Source: Pseudomonas peli
GTDB taxonomy: Bacteria; Pseudomonadota; Gammaproteobacteria; Pseudomonadales; Pseudomonadaceae
Reading direction: 5' to 3'
DNA: 64,000 bases
Assembly: GCF_900099645.1 (NCBI RefSeq)
Contig: NZ_FMTL01000001.1
Span: 1 to 64,000, forward strand
Both the position numbers and the translations under genes were made by a program. Below the pieces are notes generated by a model. It was given only the letters and a program-made list of their open reading frames with translations, ran no database searches and had not been told where the DNA came from. Shown here piece after piece: positions 51,032-60,541 of the stretch (positions are counted from its first letter, which is position 1; each line of letters begins with the position of its first letter).

Positions 51032-52474
51032 ATGCGACAGGGTTTCCTTGGGCAGTTCCTGCCACATGATTTGACCGACCAGGCCAGCATCCTGTTGGCC
51101 CGTACCCTCGCCTTCAGTGCGCTGTGCAGCGTGGTCATTGGCCTATACAGCTGTATCAAGTGGGGCCGCCTGGGCAACGATGCATTGATGTATGGCTCGT
51201 TGCTGCTGGTGCTCGGCATGCCACTGATGTTGCTGGTACTGCGCAGTGCCGTGCTGCCGCTGGCTGTGCCAGCCAATATGGCGCTGGCCAGCATGGCCAG
51301 TTACTCGATGCTGCTGATCTATCAACTGGGCGGCCTGCATTCGGCGCATATCTACTGGCCGGCGGTGATTATCGTCTTCGCCTACCTGCTGGCCGGCACC
51401 CGCAGCGCCATGGTATGGAGCCTGGTTCAGGTGCTGTTCGTGTTCTGGCTGATCCGCCTGGAACGCAGTGGCGCCAGCCTGCCAGTATTTGAACTGAGCC
51501 CGCGCGATGCGGCGGTGAACACCTACTCGGGCTACATCCTGCCCGTACTGACCGTCTGGTTGGCGCAGTGGTACAGCGCACAACTGCGTAATCAGGCCCT
51601 GGCCGATGCCGAACAGGCGCTCAATGAATCCCGCGAGTTCGGTCAGCGCGCCGCGCGTAATCAGGATCAACTCGGCGGCATCGTCGATGACGTGCGCAGC
51701 ACCGCCAGCGATTTGCTTCAGATGGCCGGCAAGCTGCAACAGACCCTCGGTGGTATCCGCCAGCGCTGCCAGAGCATCGACACCGATGTGCAACAGCAGG
51801 CCGATGCCATGCACCAGCTGGATCTGGCCCTGCATGAAGTGCTCGACAGCCTCGCCGCTAGCACCGGCCATATGCAGCAGCTCAGCCAGGACACCCAGCA
51901 CAGCAGCAGCCAGGTGAATGTCTGCGCACAACGTATGGAAGATGCCCAAGCCAGCATGCAGGCGATTCAGCAGAGCAACCAGCGCATCGCCGAATCCATG
52001 CAGATGATCAGCGCCATCGCCCAGCAAACCAACCTGCTGGCGCTTAACGCCGCCATCGAAGCGGCGCGGGCTGGCGAGCATGGCCGCGGCTTTGCGGTGG
52101 TGGCCGATGAAGTACGTAACCTCTCACAGCGCAGCAATGAAACCGCCGACACCGTACAGAACGTACTGGGCCAGTCGCAGCAGATCATCGACACCGGGGC
52201 GATGCAGGTCAGTGAAGTAGGCAGCGCGCTGAGTAGCAACGCCGGGCTGACTGACAACCTCTCCAGCTCGATCCTGCAACACAGCCAGGCGCTTACCCAG
52301 GCGCACCAGCAACTGCTTCACGTGCGCGACAACAGCGCCGCGCAACGTGACGCCAGCCAGCGCCAGCGTGCCGCCAGTGCCGAACTGCTGGATGCTCAGG
52401 AGTCGCTGGTACACCTGGGCCAACAGCTGGAGCAGCTGTCGCATCAGTTGCATCAGCGCGTGGCCAGCGCTTAG
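51032..52474 (+). CDS. Methyl-accepting chemotaxis protein with polytopic membrane sensor, no HAMP
   Basis: 480 residues. About six membrane helices in residues 25-190 form an integral-membrane sensor with no periplasmic domain. No HAMP motif follows. A signalling domain has the tip [38 protein letters not shown]. It probably senses a membrane or energy-related cue rather than a bound periplasmic ligand. It stands alone, 129 bases downstream of the AraC gene. Confidence 0.9.
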   Translation: MRQGFLGQFLPHDLTDQASILLARTLAFSALCSVVIGLYSCIKWGRLGNDALMYGSLLLVLGMPLMLLVLRSAVLPLAVPANMALASMASYSMLLIYQLGGLHSAHIYWPAVIIVFAYLLAGTRSAMVWSLVQVLFVFWLIRLERSGASLPVFELSPRDAAVNTYSGYILPVLTVWLAQWYSAQLRNQALADAEQALNESREFGQRAARNQDQLGGIVDDVRSTASDLLQMAGKLQQTLGGIRQRCQSIDTDVQQQADAMHQLDLALHEVLDSLAASTGHMQQLSQDTQHSSSQVNVCAQRMEDAQASMQAIQQSNQRIAESMQMISAIAQQTNLLALNAAIEAARAGEHGRGFAVVADEVRNLSQRSNETADTVQNVLGQSQQIIDTGAMQVSEVGSALSSNAGLTDNLSSSILQHSQALTQAHQQLLHVRDNSAAQRDASQRQRAASAELLDAQESLVHLGQQLEQLSHQLHQRVASA

Positions 52475-52484
52475 CTAGCACGCA

Positions 52485-52510
52485 ACCCTCTCCCAAGCCT
52501 GGGAGAGGGT
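52485..52510. terminator. Perfect hairpin after the chemoreceptor gene
   Basis: ACCCTCTCCC / GGGAGAGGGT, 10-bp stem with a six-base loop, 11 bases beyond the stop. It has no T run, so it may be a dispersed hairpin rather than an intrinsic terminator. Confidence 0.5.
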
Positions 52511-52573
52511 AAACGTCAGTTTGAAAGTCAGTTCTGCGCTGACAGCCAGCCGAACGGCGGTTATTGTTCGGCT

Positions 52574-53458
52574 ATGAACCCATCAGCCAACACCCTATTA
52601 CTGAGCTACCTGCCGCCCTGGCAGTGGCAACAATTCCACGCGCACTTTGCCCTACGCGCCCTGGCTGGGGTGGAAAGCTTGCAACCGCATAGTTACGCGC
52701 GCAGCGTGCACCTGGATGGCCAACGTGGCTGGTTCCGTGTGCAACCCCTGGCTGATCAGCACGCGCTGCAGCTGCACTACAGCGAATCGCTGCAGACCGG
52801 TCTGACGACGCTTATTGCGCGGGTGCGCAAAATGTTTGATCTGGACTGCCAGCCGCAGCAGATCAGCGCGCACTTTGCCAACGATGCGCAGCTCGGCCCG
52901 CTGGTGGCGCGTAATCCCGGTTTGCGTTTGCCGACTGCTTTCGAGTCGTTCGAGCAGGCCGTGCGCGCCATTGTGGGTCAGCAGGTTACGGTCAAGGCGG
53001 CAGTGACCATTACCGGCCGCCTGGTTACCCGTCTGGGTGAATCACTGCAGTTTGCCGATGCGCCGGAGATTCAACGGCTGTTCCCCAGCCCAGCCGCTAT
53101 CGCCGAAGCCAATCTGGATGGCATCGGCATGCCCGGCAAGCGCGTGCAGACCTTGCAACACTTCGCTGCGCAGGTAGCCAGCGGGGCTCTGCGTCTGGAT
53201 TTGCAAGACGGTTACACGGCCTTTGTCGAGCAGCTGTGCGCCCTGCCCGGCATCGGCCCGTGGACGGCGGAATACATTGCCCTGCGCGCCTTTGGCGAGG
53301 TCGATGCATTTCCCGCCAGCGACCTGGGCCTGCTCAAGGCGCCGGTGTGGGGGCCAGAAGGCATCGACGCTAAACAGCTCAAGACCCGCGCCGAAGCCTG
53401 GCGACCTTGGCGCGCTTATGCCGCCGCACACCTGTGGCACAACTACTCGGAGGGTTGA
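52574..53458 (+). CDS. alkA: DNA-3-methyladenine glycosylase II
   Basis: 294 residues. An N-terminal AlkA beta domain precedes the HhH-GPD domain. The helix-hairpin-helix is LPGIGPWTAEYIALRAFG and the catalytic Asp is in DAFPASDLG. VRAIVGQQVTVKAA is the conserved interdomain helix. Excises alkylated bases. Followed four bases later by the ogt gene, forming an alkylation-repair operon. No Ada-type regulator nearby. Confidence 0.93.
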   Translation: MNPSANTLLLSYLPPWQWQQFHAHFALRALAGVESLQPHSYARSVHLDGQRGWFRVQPLADQHALQLHYSESLQTGLTTLIARVRKMFDLDCQPQQISAHFANDAQLGPLVARNPGLRLPTAFESFEQAVRAIVGQQVTVKAAVTITGRLVTRLGESLQFADAPEIQRLFPSPAAIAEANLDGIGMPGKRVQTLQHFAAQVASGALRLDLQDGYTAFVEQLCALPGIGPWTAEYIALRAFGEVDAFPASDLGLLKAPVWGPEGIDAKQLKTRAEAWRPWRAYAAAHLWHNYSEG

Positions 53459-53462
53459 AGCG

Positions 53463-53960
53463 ATGTTCTACCGCTACCACGACAGCCCAATCGGTCGCCT
53501 GCTATTGGCCGCTGACGAAACCGGCCTGCAACAACTGCTGATGGATATCGATGACAAGCCCTGGCATATCGGCGAACACTGGCGCAGCGCCGCCGATGAA
53601 CTGGATGAAGTGTGCCGACAGCTGGATGAGTATTTCACCGGGCGTAGGCAGCGCTTCGATCTGCCACTCGCGCCGCAGGGCACGGCATTTCAGCAAGCCG
53701 TTTGGCAAGCGCTGCAGACCATACCGTTTGGCCAAACCAGCAGCTACAGCGCCCTCGCCGCCGAAATCGCTCGGCCCAAGGCGGTGCGCGCCGTCGGCGC
53801 AGCCAATGGCGCCAACCCGATTGCCATCATCATTCCCTGCCATCGTGTAATCGGTCGTGACGGCAGCCTCACCGGTTATGCCGGCGGTCTGCCGCGCAAG
53901 GCGCTTTTGCTTAAGCTCGAAGGCACGCAGCTGCCGGAACAGCGCTTGCTGAGTATTTAG
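53463..53960 (+). CDS. ogt: Methylated-DNA-protein-cysteine methyltransferase
   Basis: 165 residues. Suicidal O6-methylguanine repair protein with the acceptor cysteine in IIPCHRVIGRDGSLTGYAGGL. GTAFQQAVWQALQTIPFGQTSSY is the DNA-binding wing. The ATG at 53463 follows AGGGTTGAAGCG, four bases after alkA; longer upstream frames overlap alkA and are spurious. Confidence 0.95.
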   Translation: MFYRYHDSPIGRLLLAADETGLQQLLMDIDDKPWHIGEHWRSAADELDEVCRQLDEYFTGRRQRFDLPLAPQGTAFQQAVWQALQTIPFGQTSSYSALAAEIARPKAVRAVGAANGANPIAIIIPCHRVIGRDGSLTGYAGGLPRKALLLKLEGTQLPEQRLLSI

Positions 53961-53961
53961 C

Positions 53962-54516
53962 CTAGGGTTGAACCCGCGCCAGCACGTGCGCCGGAGCCTC
54001 TAGCGGCAACGCCAGAATCAGACCCTCGCCAGATGCCGGGTAGATGCCGGTCAGCGCAGTGATATTGACCTGATGGGAGACCAGCACCAACGACGCACCA
54101 CGCGGTTGTGCATTGATCTGCTCAATCAGCGCGGCGGTTTGCTCACGGGCGGTGTTGGGTGTTTGAAAGAATGAATCCAGGGCGGGCAGCGCTTCGACTG
54201 CGCCCAAACCCATTTCGCGGGCCGTGTCCTGAGCGCGGCACCAGCGGCTGCTGAGCAGACGCGGCTCGATCCACTGACTACGCAACAACTGTCCCCAGCG
54301 CTGCGCCTGCTCACGGCCGACCTGATTAAGATTGCGCTGAGTGCGGCAATCATTCAGCTGAAAATTCGCCGGATCACCCGTGCCGGGCGCTGTGGCATGG
54401 CGCAACAGCAGCACGGCGCGGCCTTCACGCAGCGCGGTCCAGGCTTGCTTATCACTGGCCTGAACCGCGCCACTCAACAGGCAAAGCGCCAACCACCAAA
54501 CGCCGGCCCGCCGCAT
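53962..54516 (-). CDS. Periplasmic histidine phosphatase-superfamily protein
   Basis: 184 residues. Signal peptide MRRAGVWWLALCLLSGAVQA, then the catalytic LLLRHATAPGTGD (RHA motif) and RWCRAQDTARE. The second catalytic His is in VLVSHQVNITAL. Similar to periplasmic SixA/phosphoglycerate-mutase-like phosphatases of unknown substrate. It starts two bases beyond the stop of the upstream membrane-protein gene. Confidence 0.87.
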   Translation of the reverse strand: MRRAGVWWLALCLLSGAVQASDKQAWTALREGRAVLLLRHATAPGTGDPANFQLNDCRTQRNLNQVGREQAQRWGQLLRSQWIEPRLLSSRWCRAQDTAREMGLGAVEALPALDSFFQTPNTAREQTAALIEQINAQPRGASLVLVSHQVNITALTGIYPASGEGLILALPLEAPAHVLARVQP

Positions 54517-54518
54517 GA

Positions 54519-54710
54519 CTAGAACTTGACCGTACCGCGAGGCCCCAACAGCGCCCAGATGATCAGACCGATCACCGGCAACAGTACGATTAACAAGATC
54601 CACAACACCTTGATGCCCGTTTCGGCGTTGCTTTTGATGACGCTGAGAATCGCCCAGATATCCAGCGCCAGAATGACCAGACCCAGTAAACCGTTGAACA
54701 TTGAACCCAT
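54519..54710 (-). CDS. PLDc_N-type small membrane protein
   Basis: 63 residues with two membrane helices (GLLGLVILALDIWAILSVI and IKVLWILLIVLLPVIGLIIWALLGPRG), the phospholipase-D N-terminal-like module found alone in many bacteria. AGCGACACC precedes the first ATG; the ATG at residue 4 is an alternative. Likely co-transcribed with the phosphatase gene. Function unknown. Confidence 0.85.
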   Translation of the reverse strand: MGSMFNGLLGLVILALDIWAILSVIKSNAETGIKVLWILLIVLLPVIGLIIWALLGPRGTVKF

Positions 54711-54785
54711 ATGGTGTCGCTCCTATGCGAAGGGATCGCTTAAGTAGGATAGACGCTGGCCAGAAGAGTTCAGCCGCTTGACCTA

Positions 54786-55334
54786 TCAGCAGTCATCCAG
54801 CCCCGCAAAGGCAGCGGCAAACTCACCCGCGACAGGCACAAAATCAGGCACCTTGGCGCTGTCAAACAGACGCAGCACGGCAAACCGTGGATGCTCGCCG
54901 CCATCGAACCAATGCGCCGTAGTGGAGGGCAACAGCAGCAGATCACCCTTCTCGCACAACAGGCTGTAGACGTACTCGCCGATATGCAGCGCCAGCAGGC
55001 CACGCCCGGCCAGGTAGTAATGCAGGTGGGCCGGCTGACAAGATTGCTCTGCGCGCAGGCGGCGAGCCAGCTCACAGCCCTCACCGCGCTCATCACACAG
55101 GCTCAACACCTCGGCAGTGGCGTAGCCATGCGCGGTCATCAGCTGGTCGACCTGTACGCGGCTGGCCGCCAGCAGCTCGTCACTGGCGGTACCAGCCGTG
55201 ACCGCCTGCTGAACCGGCACCTGACTGAATTGCACGCCAACAGCAGCCAGAGTGCTGGCGATGTCCTCGGCGTGAGTCAGCAGCTTGTTCGGGTACTCGG
55301 GCGAAGACTGGTGGTAGACGGTCAGGCTGCTCAT
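54786..55334 (-). CDS. Acireductone dioxygenase homologue with altered metal site
   Basis: 182 residues from the MSSLTVYH methionine; the N-terminus and overall length match MtnD. The ARD cupin is recognisable (YYLAGRGLLALHIGEYVYSLLCEKGDLLLLPSTTAHWFDGGEHP). However, the segment that in true ARDs reads EHxHxEDEVR with three metal ligands is EQSCQPAHLH here: His to Gln, His to Cys, Glu to His. Only the last His (AHWFD) is kept. A genuine mtnD with mtnC is not in the window. The protein may be inactive or use a different metal or chemistry. Confidence 0.8.
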   Translation of the reverse strand: MSSLTVYHQSSPEYPNKLLTHAEDIASTLAAVGVQFSQVPVQQAVTAGTASDELLAASRVQVDQLMTAHGYATAEVLSLCDERGEGCELARRLRAEQSCQPAHLHYYLAGRGLLALHIGEYVYSLLCEKGDLLLLPSTTAHWFDGGEHPRFAVLRLFDSAKVPDFVPVAGEFAAAFAGLDDC

Positions 55335-55392
55335 GCTCAAGGCTCTCGTACAGTCGGTTTCAAGTCAGCGGTTCAATTCAACAGCTAAAGGT

Positions 55393-56544
55393 TCAGGGCC
55401 GCTCATCGCGCATATAGCGCGCGGTAATCACCGCAGCCGCCAGGGCAATCAGGCTGGCGATTGCAAAGGTCCAGGCCGCACCGAGGCTGTGCCAGCTATA
55501 GCCCGAATACAACGCGCCCAATGCGCCGCCCACGCCCGCCAGCGCGGCATACAGGGCTTGGCCTTGCCCCTGCTGGCGATCGGCAAAGCTACGCTGAACA
55601 TAATGCATGGCCGCCGCATGGAAACTGCCAAAAGTCGCCGCATGCATCAGCTGAGCGAACAGCAGCACCGGCAAGTGCCCAGCCAGATTACCCAGCAACA
55701 GCCAGCGCACGGCAGTAATCAGAAAGCTCGCCAGCAGCACGGTACGCAGGGAATAGCGCACCAGCAACCGGGCCATGACCATAAACAGCACGATTTCGGC
55801 CAATACGCCCAGCGCCCACAACTGGCCGATCACCCCGCGCGAATAGCCGAGTGCTTCCAGGTGCAAACTGAGAAAGGTGTAGTACGGGCCATTGCTCAAC
55901 TGCATCAGCCCGGCGCTGAGGTAGAAGGCGAGAATCCCCGGCCGCCGTAGTTGCTGGAGAAAGCCGCCCTGCTCCAGGGTGTTAGGGCGCAACTGCGGCT
56001 GTGCATTAGGCACCCACCAACTGCTCAAGACGATACCGCTCATGATCAGAATCAGCGCCCAGGGATAGGCATCCAGGCTGAGCAACTCGAACAGCTTGCC
56101 GAGGCCTACCACTGCGACGATAAAGCCGATGCTGCCCCACAGACGGATCTGGCTGTAGCGCGCCGCCTGCTCTTTGAGATGGGCAAAGGTGATGACTTCA
56201 AACTGCGGCAGCACCGCGTGCCAGAAGAACGCATGCAACGCCATGATCAGCGCCAGCCAGGCGTAGCTCTGGCTGATAAAGATGCCAGCAAAGCACAGCA
56301 GCGTGCAGAACGCGCCAAAGCGCACAATGGCCAAGCGCTGGCCCGTGTGATCGCCCAGCCAACCCCAGATATTCGGCGCAATGCAGCGCATCAGCATGGG
56401 AATGGCGATCAGCTCACCGATCCGCGCAGCGGAAAACCCCAGGTGATCGAAATACAGCGCGAGAAAGGGCGCGGTGGCGCCGAGCAGCGAGAAATAGAAG
56501 AAATAGAAACCGGACAGACGCCAGTACGGCAAAACCGGGCTCAT
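55393..56544 (-). CDS. MFS transporter (phenylpropionate-permease-like)
   Basis: 383 residues, twelve predicted membrane helices. The N-terminus MSPVLPYWRLSGFYFFYFSLLGATAPFLALYF and the loop GWLGDHTGQRLAIVRFGAF (MFS motif A-like) place it in the MFS_1-like/HcaT family. It lies 58 bases downstream of aroC in the same direction. The longer upstream frame is rejected. Substrate unknown. Confidence 0.88.
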   Translation of the reverse strand: MSPVLPYWRLSGFYFFYFSLLGATAPFLALYFDHLGFSAARIGELIAIPMLMRCIAPNIWGWLGDHTGQRLAIVRFGAFCTLLCFAGIFISQSYAWLALIMALHAFFWHAVLPQFEVITFAHLKEQAARYSQIRLWGSIGFIVAVVGLGKLFELLSLDAYPWALILIMSGIVLSSWWVPNAQPQLRPNTLEQGGFLQQLRRPGILAFYLSAGLMQLSNGPYYTFLSLHLEALGYSRGVIGQLWALGVLAEIVLFMVMARLLVRYSLRTVLLASFLITAVRWLLLGNLAGHLPVLLFAQLMHAATFGSFHAAAMHYVQRSFADRQQGQGQALYAALAGVGGALGALYSGYSWHSLGAAWTFAIASLIALAAAVITARYMRDERP

Positions 56545-56602
56545 GCTGAGCACAAACCCGGCAGCGTGCTGCGGAGCGCACGTGGCCGCGCAGCAGCGCT
56601 GA

Positions 56603-57694
56603 TCACAGCTGTGGCAGCACCGGCGTGCTGACCTGCACATCGGCATTCTGCGCGCGGTGGCGCAGCAGGTGGTCCATCAGCACGATGGCCATCATCGCTT
56701 CAGCGATTGGTGTAGCGCGGATGCCCACGCACGGGTCGTGACGACCCTTGGTGATGATATCCACCGGGTTGCCATGAACATCGATCGAGCGCCCCGGCGT
56801 GGTGATGCTCGAGGTCGGTTTGAGCGCCAGGTGCGCAACAATCGGCTGGCCGCTGGAGAGCCCACCGAGAATGCCGCCGGCATTGTTGGAGAGGAACCCT
56901 TCAGGCGTCATCTCGTCACGGTGCTCGGTGCCGCGCTGCGCCACGCTGGCGAAACCCGCACCGATTTCCACACCCTTGACCGCGTTGATGCTCATCAGGG
57001 CATGGGCCAGTTCGGCGTCCAGGCGGTCGAAAATCGGCTCACCCAGGCCGGGCATCACGCCCTCGGCAACCACGGTGATCTTAGCCCCAACCGAATCCTG
57101 ATCACGGCGCAGCTGGTCCATATAAGCTTCCAGCTCCGGCACTTTGTCCGGATCGGGGCTGAAGAAGGCGTTCTGTTCGACGCTGTCCCAGGTCTTGAAC
57201 GGAATTTCAATCGGGCCGAGCTGGCTCATGTAGCCGCGAATCACGATGCCCTGAGTCGCCAGGTATTTCTTGGCAATGGCCCCGGCGGCCACACGCATGG
57301 CGGTCTCGCGCGCCGAACTGCGGCCACCACCGCGGTAGTCACGCACGCCGTACTTGTGGTGATAGGTGTAATCGGCGTGGGCCGGGCGGAAGGAGTCCTT
57401 GATCGCCGAATAGTCTTTGGACTTCTGGTCGGTATTGCGGATCAGCAGGCCAATCGAGCAACCGGTGGTCTTGCCCTCGAACACCCCGGCAAGGATTTCC
57501 ACCTCATCGGCTTCCTGGCGCTGGGTGGTATGACGGCTGGTGCCCGGTTTGCGCCGATCAAGATCGCGCTGCAGGTCTTCCAGGCTAATCTCCAGCCCCG
57601 GCGGACAGCCATCGACAATGGCGACCAACGCTGGGCCATGGCTTTCGCCGGCGGTGGTGACAGTGAACAGCTTGCCGTAGGTATTGCCGGACAT
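56603..57694 (-). CDS. aroC: Chorismate synthase
   Basis: 363 residues, last enzyme of the shikimate pathway. The family blocks are intact: [64 protein letters not shown], and [21 protein letters not shown]-dependent. Likely co-transcribed with the MFS gene. Confidence 0.98.
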   Translation of the reverse strand: MSGNTYGKLFTVTTAGESHGPALVAIVDGCPPGLEISLEDLQRDLDRRKPGTSRHTTQRQEADEVEILAGVFEGKTTGCSIGLLIRNTDQKSKDYSAIKDSFRPAHADYTYHHKYGVRDYRGGGRSSARETAMRVAAGAIAKKYLATQGIVIRGYMSQLGPIEIPFKTWDSVEQNAFFSPDPDKVPELEAYMDQLRRDQDSVGAKITVVAEGVMPGLGEPIFDRLDAELAHALMSINAVKGVEIGAGFASVAQRGTEHRDEMTPEGFLSNNAGGILGGLSSGQPIVAHLALKPTSSITTPGRSIDVHGNPVDIITKGRHDPCVGIRATPIAEAMMAIVLMDHLLRHRAQNADVQVSTPVLPQL

Positions 57695-57856
57695 GTGCAA
57701 AACGCTCCGCGAAAATCAGCTCCGAGGCTACGCCAGCCGGCGCAAAGCCTCATTTGGATAAAGGCGGCGAGTATACCCGTGGCGTCCGCACAGATCATCC
57801 TCGAACCTTCAGGGCAGATAAACGTCCAAGAAGCTCACCCCCGGCAGTTCCTTTCC

Positions 57857-58852
57857 ATGACCCGAGCTCTTCTGTTGCCCCTTCTTCTCTGCAGCGCCCT
57901 GCTAAATGCCGCGCCCAACGCCGTCCACACCACCACCGCACACAGCAGCGTGCAGCAACCCATGCGCCTACAGACCGGCCAGGGCACGCTGCACGGCACG
58001 CTGCTCAAGCCCAGCAGCACCAAGCCGGTGGCCGTGGCGTTGCTGATTGCCGGCTCAGGCCCCACCGACCGTGACGGCAATAACCCCGAAGGCGGCCAGA
58101 GCGACAGCCTCAAGCGCCTGGCGCAAAGTCTGGCCAAACAGGGCATCGCCAGCCTGCGCTACGACAAACGCGGTGTAGCCGCCAGCCGCGCCGCCACCCC
58201 GAATGAACGCGACCTCAGTGTCGAGGGGTATGTCAGCGATGCCGTGGGCTGGGCACAGCTGCTCAGGGCTGATCCGGCGTTTGACCGACTGATTCTGATC
58301 GGCCACAGCGAAGGTGCGCTGATTGCCAGCTTGGCGGCCGAACAGGCCCAGGCCGATGCCCTGGTGGCGATTGCCGGCAGCTCGCGGCCGATTGATCAGT
58401 TATTGCGTGAGCAACTCGCCGCTCGCTTGCCCCCACATCTCATGGCGCAGAGCAATCACCTGCTTGACCGCCTAATGGCCAGGCAACTCACCCCGCATGT
58501 GCCCAAAGACTTGCTGGTGCTGTTTCGCCCCAGTGTGCAGCCCTATTTGATTTCGCTGCTGCGGCAGAACCCCGGTCAGGCCTTTGCTCGCCTGCAGATT
58601 CCGGCGCTGATCGTACAGGGCAGCCACGACATTCAGGTCAGTGTCGCCGATGCCCATGCCTTGCAGGCGGCCAAGCCTGATGCCGAGTTGCTGATCATCC
58701 CCGGGATGAACCATCTGCTGCGCATCAGCGCGCTGGATTTACCGGCGCAACTGGCCAGCTACGACAATCCTCGGCTACCGTTGGCACAGGGGCTGGGCGA
58801 GCAGATCGCCCAGTTCATCCAGCGCAGCGGCAAAAAGCCAGCCTCCAGTTAG
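57857..58852 (+). CDS. Secreted alpha/beta hydrolase
   Basis: 331 residues. Signal peptide MTRALLLPLLLCSALLNA. Hydrolase core: LLIAGSGPTDRDGN (oxyanion loop), SLRYDKRGVAAS, nucleophile Ser in LIGHSEGALIA, Asp in VQGSHDIQVSV and His in PGMNHLLR. Substrate unknown; probably a periplasmic esterase or acyl-peptidase-like enzyme. Divergent from aroC. Confidence 0.88.
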   Translation: MTRALLLPLLLCSALLNAAPNAVHTTTAHSSVQQPMRLQTGQGTLHGTLLKPSSTKPVAVALLIAGSGPTDRDGNNPEGGQSDSLKRLAQSLAKQGIASLRYDKRGVAASRAATPNERDLSVEGYVSDAVGWAQLLRADPAFDRLILIGHSEGALIASLAAEQAQADALVAIAGSSRPIDQLLREQLAARLPPHLMAQSNHLLDRLMARQLTPHVPKDLLVLFRPSVQPYLISLLRQNPGQAFARLQIPALIVQGSHDIQVSVADAHALQAAKPDAELLIIPGMNHLLRISALDLPAQLASYDNPRLPLAQGLGEQIAQFIQRSGKKPASS

Positions 58853-58916
58853 CCGAGCGGCGGCCGATAAGCGCATCAGACGACACCTGAAGATGTCGCG
58901 CACAGGATCGCCGTGT

Positions 58917-59708
58917 ATGACTGACAACCCAGAACCACAGAAAGATACCGACGCTGCTTCGCAGGAGGTCGTCGAGCAAGCCCACCCGTGGGCCGATCTT
59001 GCGCCCGAGCACTTTCGCCTCTTGCGCCTGACCGCCTTGCCCACCGACCGCCACACTGGCGCACGCCCCTTGCGCTTTATCCAGTTCGGCAGCGTCGAGC
59101 GGCTGGGCAAGCAACACAGTTTGCTGCGTTTAACCTTGCAGCTCCCCGGTCAGCGGGTGCGCAAGGAGCAGAATATTCTCGAAGTCTGGGCCGATCACGA
59201 ACAACGCCTGCTCAGTTTCGGCCCCGACAGCGCACTGCAGGTGCAGCCTGAAAACCGAGGTTTAGGGCGCTTTATGCTGGCCCGGGGGATTAGCTGGGCA
59301 CGTCAGCACTTCGCCCACTATCAAGTGGCCAACACCACGCTGCCCAGCAAGGACGCCTTCAGTGAAGAAGCCCGTGCGCGGCGCGACCACTGTCTGCAGG
59401 CCCAGGGCTTTGTCGTCGAGTACCTCGACCCACTGAAGATCAAGGCGCATTGCGTCGCACCACGGGTCAGCTCACTGCATGGCGACTGGCATACGGAAAA
59501 AGTGCAGATCGTCGAATTGCTGGACGCCGCAAGCATGCTGCAGCAGGCTGACCAGAGCCTGCGCGAGCAAGAGGTGAAAGTACGCAAACTGGAAGAGCGC
59601 ATTGAGGTTTTCAAACGCGAAGACAACGGTCTGCGCTTCACCATTACCTGCCTGGTGGCCTTCTGCGTGTTTCAGGCGGGGTTGCTGATTTGGATTGCCA
59701 CGCGCTAA
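58917..59708 (+). CDS. Tail-anchored coiled-coil protein, hypothetical
   Basis: 263 residues. A soluble acidic N-terminal region is followed by an alpha/beta central part containing RGLGRFMLARGISWARQHF, vaguely like a GNAT-type or nucleotide-binding helix. A coiled coil (about 200-235, SLREQEVKVRKLEERIEVFKRE) leads to a single C-terminal membrane helix (ITCLVAFCVFQAGLLIWIA). Conserved in pseudomonads in my memory, without known function. Ends by overlapping the convergent AraC gene by four bases. Confidence 0.75.
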   Translation: MTDNPEPQKDTDAASQEVVEQAHPWADLAPEHFRLLRLTALPTDRHTGARPLRFIQFGSVERLGKQHSLLRLTLQLPGQRVRKEQNILEVWADHEQRLLSFGPDSALQVQPENRGLGRFMLARGISWARQHFAHYQVANTTLPSKDAFSEEARARRDHCLQAQGFVVEYLDPLKIKAHCVAPRVSSLHGDWHTEKVQIVELLDAASMLQQADQSLREQEVKVRKLEERIEVFKREDNGLRFTITCLVAFCVFQAGLLIWIATR

Positions 59709-60538
59709 CGGATGGCGCGGGCCTGGCGATACTGCCCTGGCGCCACGCCATAGGCCTGTTTGAACTGCCGGCTTAGATGGCTCTGGTCGGCAAACCCCAG
59801 CTGCATCGCCACGCTCAGCGGCGCACAGCCATTCCTTAATAACGCCCGAGCCTGTTCCAGGCGGCGCTGCATCAGCCAGCTATGCGGCGGCAGGCCGGTG
59901 GCGCGGCGGAATACGCGCGCGAAATGAAATGGCGACAAGCCCACCGCCTGCGCCAGTTCCTCCAATGACGGGGGCGACGCCAGCTGGCTGCTGAGTAATT
60001 CCTTGGCGCGGCTGACCGCATGCGGCTCATGGCCCGGTGCCAGGACCTCAGGCAGACGCGCATGGCGCTGAAACAGCAGCAGAATCGCCTCACGCCAGGC
60101 AGTTTGCAGCTGCAGCGCCGACGCCTGGCTGTCCAGTAATTGATGCAAGGTGACGAACTGATGATGCAGCTGTGGATCATGCAGCACGCTGAGCGCGAAT
60201 GACGGCATGCCCTGTTGACCCCACTCCAGCTCCGCGAGCACGCCGCATACCTGCGCATTGTCCGGGTAAAAACCGCGGTAATGCCAACCCAGATCATGGG
60301 CTTTGGAGCCGGTGTGCAGCTCGTCCGGGTTGATCAGTACCATGCTGCCGGCCGGCGCCAGATGATCGCTGCCGCGATGACGAAAGCGCTGCGCACCATG
60401 TTCAATCACGGTAAAGACAAACCCTTCATGCACATGCGGGGAAAAGCGCTGCTCAACATAATGCGCCTGCAACAGCTCTACCCCGCCCAACTCGCGTGAT
60501 TGCCAGAACCGTGTCTGCTCGCTGTGTGCCTGCGCCAT
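59705..60538 (-). CDS. AraC-family regulator with cupin N-terminal domain
   Basis: 277 residues. The N-terminal AraC_binding cupin (residues about 15-150) contains HVHEGFVFTVIEHGAQRFRHRG and LINPDELHTG. Two C-terminal helix-turn-helix motifs follow (SLEELAQAVGLSPFHFARVFRRATGLPPHSW and PLSVAMQLGFADQSHLSRQFKQAYGVAPGQYR). Three bases from the acetyltransferase gene, so they are probably one transcript. No adjacent exporter gene suggests a distant target. Confidence 0.9.
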   Translation of the reverse strand: MAQAHSEQTRFWQSRELGGVELLQAHYVEQRFSPHVHEGFVFTVIEHGAQRFRHRGSDHLAPAGSMVLINPDELHTGSKAHDLGWHYRGFYPDNAQVCGVLAELEWGQQGMPSFALSVLHDPQLHHQFVTLHQLLDSQASALQLQTAWREAILLLFQRHARLPEVLAPGHEPHAVSRAKELLSSQLASPPSLEELAQAVGLSPFHFARVFRRATGLPPHSWLMQRRLEQARALLRNGCAPLSVAMQLGFADQSHLSRQFKQAYGVAPGQYRQARAIR

Positions 60539-60541
60539 GAG

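Noticed and set aside
56657..58852. 731-codon plus-strand frame covering aroC and the hydrolase
   Set aside because: The first 400 codons are antisense to chorismate synthase; the real gene starts at the signal-peptide ATG 57857.
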